36,890 nucleotides of DNA. It comes from an uncultured Gammaproteobacteria bacterium (lineage in GTDB: Bacteria; Pseudomonadota; Gammaproteobacteria; JAADHQ01). Location of the stretch: contig CAMYJD010000025.1 in assembly GCA_947258655.1 (NCBI GenBank), forward strand, positions 1 to 36,890, given 5' to 3'. A program made the translations under genes and the position numbers. Positions 7,592-18,430 of the stretch are shown one piece after another. Within the stretch, counting starts at the first letter, position 1, and each line of letters starts with the position of its first letter. The notes beneath the pieces are model-generated. The model saw only the letters and a program-made list of their open reading frames with translations, was not told the DNA's origin and did no database searches.

Positions 7592-8743
7592 TCATTTGAA
7601 CCAGAGCTTGATGCCGTCAATACTGCGGCTCCATAAACCGCCTTCTGCAACAGCCTGCAGCGCAACCATTGGCGCCTCGGCAATAATGGCATTGTCCAGG
7701 GAAATATTCAGCGTGCCGAGCTGTTGCCCCTTGGTTACCGGTGCGGTGATATCCGGGCGGATATCGATTGTGGCTTTCAGTTTCTTGTAGCTGCCGGAAG
7801 GGTAGGTGATATGCAAGTCTTCGCTGAGACCGAGGGCGAGATTTTCCAGCTCACCCTTCCATACGCGGATGTTTTTCAGTGTCTGTCCCGCCTTGTACAG
7901 CTTGCGCCCCTCGAAGAAACGGAAGCCATAGTTTAACAAGGCGCGACTGCTGTTGGCGCGCGCTTCCTCGGACCTGTCGCCAAGGACCACGGCAATCAGG
8001 CGCATGTCGTCGCGCTTGGCGGAGGAGGCCAGGCAATAACCGGCCGAGTCGGTATGCCCGGTCTTGATGCCATCGACGCTCTTGTCGCGCCACAGCAATT
8101 TATTGCGGTTATATTGTGGAATACCGTTGTAGACGAACTTCTTCATGGCGTAGTACTTGTAAAACTCCGGGTGTTCGCGGATCACATAGCGTGACAGCGT
8201 GGCGATATCCTGCGCAGTACTGTAATGCTGGGGGTCAGGCAGACCGGTACTATTGGCGAAGTGTGTTCCGCTCATCCCCATCTTCTGTGCATACTGGTTC
8301 ATCAGCGATACGAAGGTGTCCTCACTGCCGGCCACGTGTTCGGCCAGGGCCACCGTGGCATCATTACCCGACTGCACGATAATACCTTTCAGTAATATCT
8401 CCACCGGCACCTTGCTGTTGACTTCGACAAAGGTGCGCGAACCCGGCATGCGCCAGGCCTTCTTGCTGATGATGACCTCATCGGTCAGTTTCAGGCGCCC
8501 GGCCTGGATTTCGCCGAAGATCACATACGCGGACATCAGCTTGGTAATGCTGGCGGGTTCGACACGACTGCTGGCATTGTTCTGGGCAAGAATATTGCCG
8601 CTGGCATAATCCTGCAATATATAGCTCTTGGCGCTCACCTTGGGTGCAGCCGGCACCGGTAATTCTGATGCCAAGGTATTGTTTTGTATTAGAAAAGCGA
8701 AAAAGAAAAGAATAGTCCAGGCGCTGCGGTAGACGTTGCTCAT
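7592..8743 (-). CDS. dacA: D-alanyl-D-alanine carboxypeptidase (PBP5/6 family)
   Basis: 383 residues. An N-terminal signal peptide (TILFFFAFLIQNNTLA) exports it, and a C-terminal amphipathic segment ending SIDGIKLWFK anchors it to the outer face of the inner membrane. The serine peptidase motifs are present: SITK (SxxK), SGN in VQSGNDATVALAEHVAG, and KTG in DGIKTGHTDSAGYC. It removes the terminal D-alanine from pentapeptides and so limits cross-linking. The second, beta-rich PBP5-type domain follows the catalytic one. It lies between rlpA and dat in the wall cluster. Confidence 0.95.
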   Translation of the reverse strand: MSNVYRSAWTILFFFAFLIQNNTLASELPVPAAPKVSAKSYILQDYASGNILAQNNASSRVEPASITKLMSAYVIFGEIQAGRLKLTDEVIISKKAWRMPGSRTFVEVNSKVPVEILLKGIIVQSGNDATVALAEHVAGSEDTFVSLMNQYAQKMGMSGTHFANSTGLPDPQHYSTAQDIATLSRYVIREHPEFYKYYAMKKFVYNGIPQYNRNKLLWRDKSVDGIKTGHTDSAGYCLASSAKRDDMRLIAVVLGDRSEEARANSSRALLNYGFRFFEGRKLYKAGQTLKNIRVWKGELENLALGLSEDLHITYPSGSYKKLKATIDIRPDITAPVTKGQQLGTLNISLDNAIIAEAPMVALQAVAEGGLWSRSIDGIKLWFK

Positions 8744-8830
8744 GATCAGGTCTTTCTGTCCTTTGTTGTTTGACGGTTGGAGACGTATGTGGGCGTTATT
8801 GTAGCGTGGACAGGGGGATAAAAATAGCGC

Positions 8831-9679
8831 TTAATCCACACGAATGCGGAAGCCTCGATGTCCTTCACTGGCCAGCCTCTCGATGAGCTGTTCGGCCTCG
8901 GCCTCGGCGCTGAGCGGGCCGATGCGTACCCGATACAGGGTTTGTGCCGCACTGGTATCCGTGCTGACATGAATGGCGGGCAGTGTCATCGCCGCCAGCT
9001 TGTTGCGCAATTGTTCTGCATTGCCGCGGTCCCTGAACAGACCAACCTGCAGATACAGGTTGCTTGCTGTGTCCGTGGCGGCGGTAGTGATGTTGGCTGG
9101 TGCCTGCGGTTTTACCGGCACGGATGTATTGGCGCCGACGCTAATGGTTCTGACTTCGACCCGACCGGTCCCGCGTGCGGTGATACCCAGTTTGCGCGCA
9201 GCAACATAGGACAGGTCTATCAGGCGATTCTTGACGAACGGACCGCGATCATTGATCTTGACGACAATGCGTTTGCCATTGTCGAGATTGGTGATTTCGG
9301 CATAAGTCGGAATCGGCAGGGTTTTGTGCGCCGCGGTCATCGCGTACATGTCATAGGCCTCGCCGCTGGAGGTGCGCCGACCATGGAACTTGGTTCCATA
9401 CCACGAGGCGACACCACGCGCTACATAGCCCTCACTGCTGTCGAGGAGATGATAACGCTGACCATATACGACATAGGATTCCGGATTGCCGTAGCGGCTG
9501 GGTGCTTCATAACGGGGCGTGGCATCGGCAATCTTGCTGATATCGACATCGTGGGCGGGTGCGGAGTCCTGGATATCGGGAAAGCCCGGCCCATGGACAC
9601 TGCAGGCCCCGAGCATCAACGACAGCATGCCGGCAGTTAACAGTGACAGTGTCGTCTGCTTCCGTTGTCGAAGTAACAT
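8831..9679 (-). CDS. rlpA: RlpA septal lipoprotein / lytic transglycosylase with SPOR domain
   Basis: 282 residues. A lipoprotein signal with lipobox LGAC places the acylated cysteine near residue 26. The double-psi beta-barrel domain spans about 75-165, with GVASWYGTKFHGRRTSSGE, MTAAHKTLP and VKINDRGPFV. The SPOR domain, which binds denuded glycan at the septum, is C-terminal (about 205-282; YLQVGLFRDRGNAEQLRNKL). In Pseudomonas, RlpA cleaves naked glycan strands during cell separation. The RNDRGPF-type motif with its aspartate is kept, so activity is likely. It begins 4 bases after mltB ends. Confidence 0.94.
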   Translation of the reverse strand: MLLRQRKQTTLSLLTAGMLSLMLGACSVHGPGFPDIQDSAPAHDVDISKIADATPRYEAPSRYGNPESYVVYGQRYHLLDSSEGYVARGVASWYGTKFHGRRTSSGEAYDMYAMTAAHKTLPIPTYAEITNLDNGKRIVVKINDRGPFVKNRLIDLSYVAARKLGITARGTGRVEVRTISVGANTSVPVKPQAPANITTAATDTASNLYLQVGLFRDRGNAEQLRNKLAAMTLPAIHVSTDTSAAQTLYRVRIGPLSAEAEAEQLIERLASEGHRGFRIRVD

Positions 9680-9683
9680 ACTG

Positions 9684-10694
9684 CTAGTTTACCTTCATTC
9701 GTGCTGCAATTTCTTCGCTGAGCTGATAGACGGCCATCGCATATAACGCGCTGTGGTTATAGCGCGTAATGACATAAAAGTTCTGCAGGCCGATCCAGTA
9801 TTCCGCTCCGTCGAGCTGGTCGAGGCGAATCAGCGCGGCCCTGGCAGCGGGATTTGTATGCTCATTATTGTAATGATGAACGCCCATTTCCGCCAGTTGC
9901 TTTATAGAATAGTAGGGTTTGATACCCTTGTCGACGGCAACCTGATGGCGGGAGCCATTGGCAGAGGCGAGGAATGTGATGGGCTGGTCCTGTTTCCAGC
10001 CATGCACCTTGAAATAATTGGCAACACTGCCGATCATGTCTGCCGGGTTGTTCCAGATATCGCGCTTGCCGTCATTGTCGAAGTCAATGGCATAGCGACG
10101 GAAGCTGCTGGAAATGAATTGTGGACCGCCCATGGCGCCCGCGTAGGAGCCCTTCAGTGCTAACGGATCGACCTTTTCCTCACGTGCCAGCAGCAGGAAT
10201 TGTTCAAGCTCACTGCGGAAGAAACGCGCACGCTTGGGGTAGTCGAAAGACAATGTGACCAGTGACTCGAAGACGTCATGACGACCCTTGTAGGTGTTAT
10301 ATAATGTTTCCACGCCGAGGATGGCAACGATAATCCTCGCCGGTACCCCAGTTTTCTGTTCGGCCTGTTGTAACAGTGCGCGGTGCGTGTTCCAGAAGTC
10401 CACACCACCTTTGATACGCTTTTCCTTGATAAAGATTTTGCGGTACTGGTGCCAGGGTTTGGCCTCGGCGGGGTTGGATATGGCCTCGATAATATCCGGT
10501 CGCGGGCGGATGGCACGGAACCATGACTGCAATTGGTTCTCGTCAAAGCCGTGCCGGGTGACCATGTTGTCGACAAAGCCCTGTACCTCCTTGCGCTGGA
10601 GGAAATCATGTTTGGCTGTTGGGTCTGCCGCAAGCGGCCCGCTAGCGGAAATCAGTAGAGATAATATTACTATGGCAAATCGCAGTGTGTTCAT
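9684..10694 (-). CDS. mltB: Membrane-bound lytic murein transglycosylase B
   Basis: 336 residues of the MltB family (GH103), which cuts the MurNAc-GlcNAc bond with formation of 1,6-anhydroMurNAc. A short signal peptide (IVILSLLISASGPLA) is present, but no lipobox cysteine is visible, so this copy may be periplasmic and soluble rather than lipid-anchored. The catalytic glutamate is in ILGVETLYNTYKG. Other family blocks are GSYAGAMGGPQFIxSSFRRYAIDFD and NYFKVHGW. It sits between rodA (20-base gap) and rlpA. Confidence 0.94.
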   Translation of the reverse strand: MNTLRFAIVILSLLISASGPLAADPTAKHDFLQRKEVQGFVDNMVTRHGFDENQLQSWFRAIRPRPDIIEAISNPAEAKPWHQYRKIFIKEKRIKGGVDFWNTHRALLQQAEQKTGVPARIIVAILGVETLYNTYKGRHDVFESLVTLSFDYPKRARFFRSELEQFLLLAREEKVDPLALKGSYAGAMGGPQFISSSFRRYAIDFDNDGKRDIWNNPADMIGSVANYFKVHGWKQDQPITFLASANGSRHQVAVDKGIKPYYSIKQLAEMGVHHYNNEHTNPAARAALIRLDQLDGAEYWIGLQNFYVITRYNHSALYAMAVYQLSEEIAARMKVN

Positions 10695-10714
10695 AAAAGT
10701 TAATACTTTCTGTC

Positions 10715-11857
10715 CTAGGGTGATAGCATTTTCCTGTGTGTATGGATAGACATTAAAATACCGAATCCGGCCAACAAGGTCACAATCGACGTGCCTCCAT
10801 AACTCATCAAGGGTAAGGGTACCCCGACTACAGGCAGCAGTCCAGAAACCATGCCCATGTTAACGAAAATATAAACAAAGAACGTCAGGCTGATACTGCC
10901 CGCGAGTAATCGGGAAAAGCTGTCCTTTGCCTGCGCGGCGATAAACATTCCGCGCAGAACGATAAACAGGTATAGCATCAACAACATGATGGCACCGATC
11001 ATGCCGAATTCCTCGCTGAATACGGCAAAAATAAAATCGGTATGACGCTCGGGCAGAAAGTCTAGTTGTGATTGTGTGCCGTTAAGCCAACCCTTACCAA
11101 ACAGGCCGCCGGAACCGATCGCTATTTTCGATTGAATAATGTGGTAGCCAGCCCCCAACGGGTCGCTTTCCGGATTCAGAAACGTCAGTACACGCCTGCG
11201 TTGATAATCACGCAATACGTATTCCCAGATAGGCCACGCGAAAATGACCAGGAGTAATGATGCGCCACCCAGTATGCGCCAGCGCAGACCCGCCATGAAC
11301 AGCACAAAGAAACCCGAGCTTGCTATCAATAATGAGGTGCCCAGGTCCGGTTGGACCGCGACCAGTACGACCGGTATGGCGAGCAGTATCAGGCTTGCCA
11401 ACAGGCGCACAAATCTCGGCGGTAGTGCAGTCTCGGCCAGAAACCATGCCAGCGCCATCGGTGCAACCAGTTTCATCAATTCCGATGGCTGGAAACGAAA
11501 CAGATACAGATCCAGCCAGCGCTGTGCCCCCTTGACCTGTACACCGGCCACGAGCACCAGGATTAGCAGTATGATCGCCAGCATGAACAGGTACGGAGAC
11601 CAGCGTTGCAGTGTTTGAGGTGTTAGTTGCGCCAGAAACACCATCAGTACAAAGCCGACTCCGAGGCGCATAGCCTGTTTCTGCACCTCGGCAACATCCT
11701 GACCTGTGGCGCTGTACAGCACAAACAGGCCGGTCAGTGAGAGAATAAACACCGATGCCAGCAACGGAAAATCCAGATGCAATTGCTGCATCCATTGCTG
11801 TAGCAGTGGCATCTCGCGATTGCTGGCCTGCAGTGCCGAACGATTGGTGGAGTTCAT
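10715..11857 (-). CDS. rodA: Rod-shape determining glycosyltransferase RodA
   Basis: 380 residues with about ten membrane helices, a SEDS-family polymerase that extends glycan strands from lipid II for lateral wall growth with PBP2. Signatures include FQPSELMKL, QPDLGTSLL, the RxRVLTFLNPExDPLGAGYHIIQSKIAIGSGG region and the C-terminal PLPLMSYGGTSI. Its start overlaps the end of mrdA by four bases, so the two partners are translationally coupled. Confidence 0.96.
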   Translation of the reverse strand: MNSTNRSALQASNREMPLLQQWMQQLHLDFPLLASVFILSLTGLFVLYSATGQDVAEVQKQAMRLGVGFVLMVFLAQLTPQTLQRWSPYLFMLAIILLILVLVAGVQVKGAQRWLDLYLFRFQPSELMKLVAPMALAWFLAETALPPRFVRLLASLILLAIPVVLVAVQPDLGTSLLIASSGFFVLFMAGLRWRILGGASLLLVIFAWPIWEYVLRDYQRRRVLTFLNPESDPLGAGYHIIQSKIAIGSGGLFGKGWLNGTQSQLDFLPERHTDFIFAVFSEEFGMIGAIMLLMLYLFIVLRGMFIAAQAKDSFSRLLAGSISLTFFVYIFVNMGMVSGLLPVVGVPLPLMSYGGTSIVTLLAGFGILMSIHTHRKMLSP

Positions 11858-13683
11858 GATGAACCCTTGCTCATATAATGCTTGATGACTTTTGCTGCAA
11901 TAGGGGCGGCAACAGCGCCGCCACTACCGCCATTCTCGACGACGACGGCGATTGCAATACGTGGCTTGACTGCCGGGGCGAAGGCAATGAACAGGGCATG
12001 GTCGCGCAATTTTATATCGATAGCCTCGGCATCATATTTTTCTTCCTGTTTGATACCGAATACCTGAGCAGTACCGGTCTTGCCGGCGATTTTGAATTTA
12101 TCGCTGGCGATACGTCTGGCCGTACCCTTGTGTTTATGTACGACATGAGTCATCGACTTGATAATATAGTCCCAGTGATGCTCTTCCACACTGGCGAGCA
12201 GCGGGTCTTTCGAGGTCTGTTCTGTGCTTATGTCCTTGTCCAGAGACAGGTAGGGTTGCACGGCTGTGCCACGATTGGCGAGCGTCGCAGTTGCGTGCGC
12301 CAGCTGCAGCGGGGTGGCCAGTAAAAATCCCTGGCCAATGCCTGTGTTAAGGGTTTCACCCGGAAACCAGGGCTGGCGTCTGTTTTGCCGCTTCCAGTCC
12401 CGCGACGGTAGTAATCCGGCATTTTCCACCGGCATGTCGATAGCGGTTTTGTGTCCGAAGCCAAAACTGTTCAGGAAAGGTGATATACGATCGATGGACA
12501 GATTGAGCGCAAGGTCATAAAAATACACATCACAGGATTCGGTGATCGAGTCATCCAGGTCAACAATACCATGACCACTGCGTTTCCAGTCACGGAACTT
12601 GCGCTCTTCACCAAACGGGATGATGTAGTAACCCGGGCAATAGACCTCGTAATGTTCATTTGTGATCCCATATTTGAGGCCGGCCAGGCCGATAAATGGC
12701 TTGATCGTTGATCCTGGTGGATACCTTCCGAGCAAGGCGCGATTGTACAATGGTTGCGAGTCACTGCTGTTCAGTGCCTGGTATTCCTTGTAGCCAATGC
12801 CGTTGACGAACAGGTTTGGATCGAAGCCCGGATTGCTGACCAGTGTCAGTATCTGGCCATTACGTGGATCGATCGTAACAATGGAACCATTGAACTCGCC
12901 CAGTGCCTGTTCGGCGATGGCCTGTAACGGTGCATCGATAGTCAAGTGCATGTCCTTGCCCGCGGTGGGCTGGGTCTGTTGCAACACGCGCAATATCCTA
13001 CCCTGGGCATTGGTCTCGACCTGTTGATAGCCAACACTGCCATGCAGATGGGTTTCATAAAATTTTTCGATGCCGGATTTGCCGATATGGCTGGTGCTGA
13101 TGTAATTGGTCCTGTCGATCAGTTTCAGGTCCTGGACATCCTTGCGGCCGACATAACCGATGACATGGGCAAAGGTCTTGCCCTGCGGGTAATGGCGACT
13201 CAGGCCGGCTACAATCTGTACGCCGGGTAATCGATGCTGGATGGCAGATATCCTCGCCACCTCATGGTCATCGAGGCGGAAACGTAACGGAATATGCTCA
13301 AAGGTACGTTTCTGGCTCAGTGCCTTGCGGAATTGTTTGAGGTCATGCTCGCGGATATCGACCAGTGTTGCGAGTTGTTGCAGCAAGGCCTCCATGTCGT
13401 CGACATTCTCGGGGATTATCTCGAGGCGGTAAGCGGCCAGATTTTCCGCCAGTACAATGCCATTGCGATCATAGATCAGGCCACGGGTAGGGCCAATCGG
13501 GACCAATTTGACGCGGTTATCATTGGACAGGGTCGTATAATACTTGTGGTCAATCACTTGCAGGTAAACCAGGCGCGTCAGCAGCAGAGTGATCAGTATC
13601 AGGATCATGATGATACTGACAATGGCGCGGTTGCTGAATAAACGGGCCTCGGAATGATGGTCTTTCAGTTGTTCGCGGCGCAT
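11854..13683 (-). CDS. mrdA: Penicillin-binding protein 2 (elongasome transpeptidase)
   Basis: 609 residues, close to the usual PBP2 length. One N-terminal membrane anchor (IVSIIMILILITLLLTRLVYL) is followed by the pedestal domain (about 60-230) and the transpeptidase. The active-site motifs are PGSTIKPF (SxxK), ITESCDVYFYDLA (SxN position occupied by SCD, as is common in PBP2) and AGKTGTAQVF (KTG). It cross-links peptidoglycan made by RodA. It lies 6 bases after mreD and overlaps rodA by four bases, so transcription as one unit is very likely. Confidence 0.96.
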   Translation of the reverse strand: MRREQLKDHHSEARLFSNRAIVSIIMILILITLLLTRLVYLQVIDHKYYTTLSNDNRVKLVPIGPTRGLIYDRNGIVLAENLAAYRLEIIPENVDDMEALLQQLATLVDIREHDLKQFRKALSQKRTFEHIPLRFRLDDHEVARISAIQHRLPGVQIVAGLSRHYPQGKTFAHVIGYVGRKDVQDLKLIDRTNYISTSHIGKSGIEKFYETHLHGSVGYQQVETNAQGRILRVLQQTQPTAGKDMHLTIDAPLQAIAEQALGEFNGSIVTIDPRNGQILTLVSNPGFDPNLFVNGIGYKEYQALNSSDSQPLYNRALLGRYPPGSTIKPFIGLAGLKYGITNEHYEVYCPGYYIIPFGEERKFRDWKRSGHGIVDLDDSITESCDVYFYDLALNLSIDRISPFLNSFGFGHKTAIDMPVENAGLLPSRDWKRQNRRQPWFPGETLNTGIGQGFLLATPLQLAHATATLANRGTAVQPYLSLDKDISTEQTSKDPLLASVEEHHWDYIIKSMTHVVHKHKGTARRIASDKFKIAGKTGTAQVFGIKQEEKYDAEAIDIKLRDHALFIAFAPAVKPRIAIAVVVENGGSGGAVAAPIAAKVIKHYMSKGSS

Positions 13684-13689
13684 GTCTGT

Positions 13690-14178
13690 TCAGGTGACCT
13701 TGTAGCGACGTCTGAGGTCACGCAGAATCAGGAAAATACCTGGCCACAGAATCATGCCTACCAATGGAGGAAGCCAGAAACCCAGTCCCTTCGAAGGCTG
13801 GCCGGTAATGCCGTCAAACCAGAGCAGTAACAACTGATACAGGTTCAGCAGCATCCACACGATGAACGCCTGTTGCCAAAGCGGAAACAGGCGAATACGC
13901 TGGTGCAGGTTGATGACGAGGTAGGCGATGATCGTCATGCCCAGGGCATGTTGACCCAGTAGTGAGCCGGTCAGCACATCCAGAAACAGACCCGTCATCC
14001 AGCCGATACCGATGCCGATCCGATGGGGCAGGGCCATGCACCAGTATATGAATACCAGTGCCGACCATTCGGGTCTGAGCGTGCGTACCAGGTCCGGCAA
14101 CGGCACTATCGTCAACATCATCGCCGCGACAAAGGTCAGCAGGATGAGCCAGCCGCCTTCACGGTTCTCGGTTTTCAC
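13690..14178 (-). CDS. mreD: Rod-shape determining protein MreD
   Basis: 162 residues with about five hydrophobic helices, the small integral membrane subunit of the Mre complex. Typical features are VPLPDLVRTLRPEWSALVFIYWCMALPHRIGIG, GWMTGLFLDVLTGSLLGQHAL and a basic C-terminus (LRDLRRRYKV). The start overlaps the end of mreC by 20 bases, which indicates coupling. The sequence is weakly conserved in general, and the position between mreC and mrdA makes the call secure. Confidence 0.94.
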   Translation of the reverse strand: MKTENREGGWLILLTFVAAMMLTIVPLPDLVRTLRPEWSALVFIYWCMALPHRIGIGIGWMTGLFLDVLTGSLLGQHALGMTIIAYLVINLHQRIRLFPLWQQAFIVWMLLNLYQLLLLWFDGITGQPSKGLGFWLPPLVGMILWPGIFLILRDLRRRYKVT

Positions 14179-15070
14179 TGTCTTTATCCTCTGCTGCCGT
14201 GGTGCTGAGCTGGCGGGTTTTCATGTGCTTGATCCTGTCACCCGACCATACCAGCAATACCTCGCGACTGCGGTTCAGTTGTGCAGTTGGCTCGGCCTTG
14301 ATACGGGCAAATTCCAGTTCCGGGGCGCGCTCGATTTCGGTGACATGGGCGAGCGGGTAGCCCGGAGGGTAGACGCCCCCCAAACCCGAAGTGACCAGCA
14401 GGTCACCAACCTGGATATCGGTGTTGTTTGGCAGATAGGGCAAATCAATCTGGTTGATCTTGCCAGAGCCGGTAGCGATGGTGCGCAGGCCATTGCGGCT
14501 GACCTGGATCGGAATACTGTGTCCCGGATCGGTTATCAATCTGGCCGTTGAATAGGCAGGCATGGTTTCAATGACCTGTCCCATAATTCCGTGCGCATCG
14601 AGTAGTGGTTGGTCGATGTAGACCCCATGACGTGCTGTCTTGTTGATGCGAATAAGATGTTTGTAGGGGTCGAGATCGACTTTGTAAATTTCTGCGATCA
14701 GGACGCGGTCAGCAACCTTGACGGACGATTCCAGTAACTCGCGCAGACGCTGATTTTCACTTTCGAGGTCGGCATTTTTCAGGGAACGAGCCTGCATCAG
14801 CAGGTTTTGTGAATGCAGGCGCGCATTCTCTTCCATCAATTGCTGTCTGCTGGCCAGACTGTCTGCGATCCAGTGACCGATATCCACGGGCAGGTCGACG
14901 AGGAATTCAATCGGTGCGACAAGCAGGGACAGTCCTTCACGCAGGGTTTGCAGGTGCTGACGTCGATGATCCAGTGTCATCAGTGTAATGGAAATAAGAA
15001 CCAGTAGTACTGCGCGTGCAGTGGTAGAAGGTCCCTGTGTAAATAACAGCTTGATCGGTGTTTCCTCCAA
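14159..15070 (-). CDS. mreC: Rod-shape determining protein MreC
   Basis: 303 residues. A short cytoplasmic start and one membrane helix (AVLLVLISITLMTL) are followed by a coiled coil at about 72-115 (QLMEENARLHSQNLLMQARSL) and the periplasmic beta-rich MreC domain. That domain has KTARHGVYIDQPLLDAHGIMG and ITDPGHSIPIQVSRNG, then GDLLVTSGLGGVYPPGYPLAHV. It links MreB filaments with PBP2. The last residues after about 280 are charged and variable and overlap the mreD start. It lies 149 bases from mreB. Confidence 0.95.
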   Translation of the reverse strand: MEETPIKLLFTQGPSTTARAVLLVLISITLMTLDHRRQHLQTLREGLSLLVAPIEFLVDLPVDIGHWIADSLASRQQLMEENARLHSQNLLMQARSLKNADLESENQRLRELLESSVKVADRVLIAEIYKVDLDPYKHLIRINKTARHGVYIDQPLLDAHGIMGQVIETMPAYSTARLITDPGHSIPIQVSRNGLRTIATGSGKINQIDLPYLPNNTDIQVGDLLVTSGLGGVYPPGYPLAHVTEIERAPELEFARIKAEPTAQLNRSREVLLVWSGDRIKHMKTRQLSTTAAEDKDSENREP

Positions 15071-15219
15071 CCCGGATTCATCTGTTGGGCAGTCAGTTCA
15101 CCTGCATTGCCCGACAGTGGGTGTTTTCGACTGCCGGCCTGGACGGCCTTCGCTATGACCGGCCAATATTCAGATAATGACGTAGATTATAACTTACTAG
15201 TACCGGACCATAGCGGTGA

Positions 15220-16356
<1,137 letters not shown>

Positions 16357-16399
16357 TTACACTTTTTTAACAACGAGTAACAACGGACAGGAGAGTAGA

Positions 16400-16687
16400 A
16401 TGTCACTGGATGCAGATGAAGTTGACAAGATCGCCCATCTGGCCAGGTTGGCGATTGACGACAAAGACGTACCTGAGTACGCCACCAACCTGTCAAATAT
16501 TCTCGAACTGGTTGAGCAGATGAGCGCGGTCGATACCACTGGGGTCGAGCCGATGGCCCATCCTCTTGAGCTGGCCCAACGCCTGCGCGAAGATGAAGTC
16601 AGCGAAAGCAACCAGCGTGAGCATTTCCAGGAGTGTGCCCCCAAGGTCGAGCGCGGGCTTTATCTTGTCCCCAAAGTTATTGAATAA
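16400..16687 (+). CDS. gatC: Asp-tRNA(Asn)/Glu-tRNA(Gln) amidotransferase subunit C
   Basis: The ATG at 16400 is chosen because AGGAG lies at 16389-16393, six bases before it, and the product then starts [19 protein letters not shown] as in the family. An upstream in-frame start at 16319 gives an unlikely extension. 95 residues. GatC wraps around and stabilises GatA in the GatCAB complex, which amidates mischarged Glu-tRNA(Gln) or Asp-tRNA(Asn). [19 protein letters not shown] and the C-terminal LYLVPKVIE are typical. It is the first gene of gatCAB. Confidence 0.96.
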   Translation: MSLDADEVDKIAHLARLAIDDKDVPEYATNLSNILELVEQMSAVDTTGVEPMAHPLELAQRLREDEVSESNQREHFQECAPKVERGLYLVPKVIE

Positions 16688-16734
16688 TAAAATATTTTTA
16701 CTTTTCGCGAAGAAAAAACTAACGTGGATTAAAT

Positions 16735-18189
16735 ATGCATAACAAGAGCGTTGCCGAGCTGTCTGCCGGCCTGCAAAAAGGTGAGTTTTCCAGTGAAGAA
16801 TTGACCCAGGCCTACCTGGAGCGGATTGAAACACTGGATAAGAATCTGAACAGCTTCATCACGGTTACGGCCGAACAGGCACTGACTGCGGCACGCAATG
16901 CGGACCAGATGCGCCAGGCGGGTAAGGCCGGCTCATTGACCGGTATCCCGGTTGCGCAGAAAGATATATTTTGTACCGAGGGGGTCAGGACCAGCTGTGG
17001 TTCCAAAATGCTGGATAATTTTATCTCACCCTATAATGCCACGGTTGTGGAACGCCTGAATGCGGCCGGCATGGTCATGCTGGGTAAGACTAACATGGAT
17101 GAGTTTGCGATGGGCTCGTCGAACGAGAACAGTTATTACGGTCCGGTCAGGAATCCGTGGGACCAGAAGGCCGTGCCGGGCGGTTCATCCGGTGGTTCGG
17201 CAGCCGCGGTTGCGGCACAGATTGCGCCGTTAGCGACCGGCACCGATACCGGCGGTTCCATTCGCCAGCCGGCATCGCTATGCGGCGTTACCGGCCTGAA
17301 ACCGACCTATGGTCGTATATCGCGCTATGGCATGATTGCATTCGCATCGAGCCTGGATCAGGCTGGGCCGTTGGCGCGTAGTGCCGAGGACGCGGCCATG
17401 GTGCTGAACGCGATGGCCGGTTTCGATCCCCATGATTCCACCAGTGTTGACCGGGAAGTGCCTGATTATACAGCTAATTTGACCGAATCCATCGAGGGCC
17501 TGCGAATCGGTCTGCCGGCAGAGTTCTTCGCCGAAGGCCTCGATGACGGAATTGCGAATGTTATTCAGGCGGCATTGAAGGAATACGAGAAAATGGGCGC
17601 AAAACTGGTCGATATCAGTCTGCCCAACAGCGGCCTGTCCGTTCCGACCTACTATGTCGTCGCGCCGGCCGAATGCTCATCGAATCTGTCGCGTTTTGAC
17701 GGTGTGCGCTTCGGTTATCGTTGCGATGATCCGCTTGACCTCGAGGACCTGTACAAGCGTTCGCGTGGCGAGGGATTTGGCGCCGAAGTCAAACGGCGTA
17801 TCATGATTGGGACCTATGCGCTGTCAGCCGGGTATTACGATGCCTATTACCTGAAGGCGCAACAATTGCGCCGCCTGATCAGTGATGATTTCAGGCAGGC
17901 GTTTGAGCAAGTGGACGTGATTATGGGGCCAACGGCACCATCGGTGGCATTTGATATCGGTGAGAAGAGCGATGACCCGGTCAGCATGTATTTATCGGAC
18001 ATATACACCATCGCGGTCAATCTGGCGGGCCTGCCGGGCATGTCGATACCGGCCGGCTTTGTTGACAACCGTCCCGTGGGTCTACAGGTCATCGGTAATT
18101 ATTTTACCGAATCACGCCTGCTGAATGTCGCGCACCAGTATCAACTGGCGACAAACTGGCATCGGCAGGTTCCGCCGGGTTATGAATAA
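16735..18189 (+). CDS. gatA: Asp-tRNA(Asn)/Glu-tRNA(Gln) amidotransferase subunit A
   Basis: 484 residues of the amidase signature family, normal length. The catalytic Lys-cisSer-Ser triad is visible in PVAQKDIF (Lys), the [12 protein letters not shown] block, and [15 protein letters not shown] (nucleophile Ser and oxyanion residues). It hydrolyses glutamine and passes ammonia to Gat[26 protein letters not shown] and the C-terminal [13 protein letters not shown] are also typical. It lies 47 bases after gatC; the ribosome site is weak (GTGGA). Confidence 0.97.
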   Translation: MHNKSVAELSAGLQKGEFSSEELTQAYLERIETLDKNLNSFITVTAEQALTAARNADQMRQAGKAGSLTGIPVAQKDIFCTEGVRTSCGSKMLDNFISPYNATVVERLNAAGMVMLGKTNMDEFAMGSSNENSYYGPVRNPWDQKAVPGGSSGGSAAAVAAQIAPLATGTDTGGSIRQPASLCGVTGLKPTYGRISRYGMIAFASSLDQAGPLARSAEDAAMVLNAMAGFDPHDSTSVDREVPDYTANLTESIEGLRIGLPAEFFAEGLDDGIANVIQAALKEYEKMGAKLVDISLPNSGLSVPTYYVVAPAECSSNLSRFDGVRFGYRCDDPLDLEDLYKRSRGEGFGAEVKRRIMIGTYALSAGYYDAYYLKAQQLRRLISDDFRQAFEQVDVIMGPTAPSVAFDIGEKSDDPVSMYLSDIYTIAVNLAGLPGMSIPAGFVDNRPVGLQVIGNYFTESRLLNVAHQYQLATNWHRQVPPGYE

Positions 18190-18190
18190 T

Positions 18191-18220
18191 AGTAGCGGGT
18201 GACGAGTAGCTAGTAGCTAG
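18191..18220. repeat. 30-nt short dispersed repeat, copy 1
   Basis: AGTAGCGGGTGACGAGTAGC and the following TAGTAGCTAG start two bases after the gatA stop. A second copy with four mismatches is at 21445-21474, just after another gene's stop. Both are internally redundant (GTAGCTAGTAGCTAG), so they look like a small 3'-flank-associated repeat family. Confidence 0.65.
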
Positions 18221-18238
18221 GGCTGGATAGAACAAAGC

Positions 18239-18261
18239 ACCCTCTCCCTCAGGGAGAGGGT
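18239..18261. repeat. REP-like perfect hairpin between gatA and gatB
   Basis: ACCCTCTCCCT and AGGGAGAGGGT form an 11-pair stem around a single C, followed by TGGGGTGTGGGG. This CCCTCTCCCT-AGGGAGAGGG arrangement is a very common intergenic palindrome in gammaproteobacteria. There is no T tract on either side, so it is not a classic terminator, though it may affect RNA stability between gatA and gatB. Confidence 0.75.
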
Positions 18262-18430
18262 TGGGGTGTGGGGATATAATCAGGTTTTTGCCACATTTCA
18301 TTATTTGTAATATCAGCCAGCTTTGAATAGATATAGATTTTATTTGATAGAGTCCCGGTAATAACGTCACAATATTAATTGTATGTAGTTCAGTATGACG
18401 AACTGAATAAGCAAACGAGGTATCACAACA

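Noticed and set aside
8858-9640. Long plus-strand open frame across rlpA
   Set aside because: It is antisense to rlpA, whose lipobox, barrel and SPOR domain are all clear.
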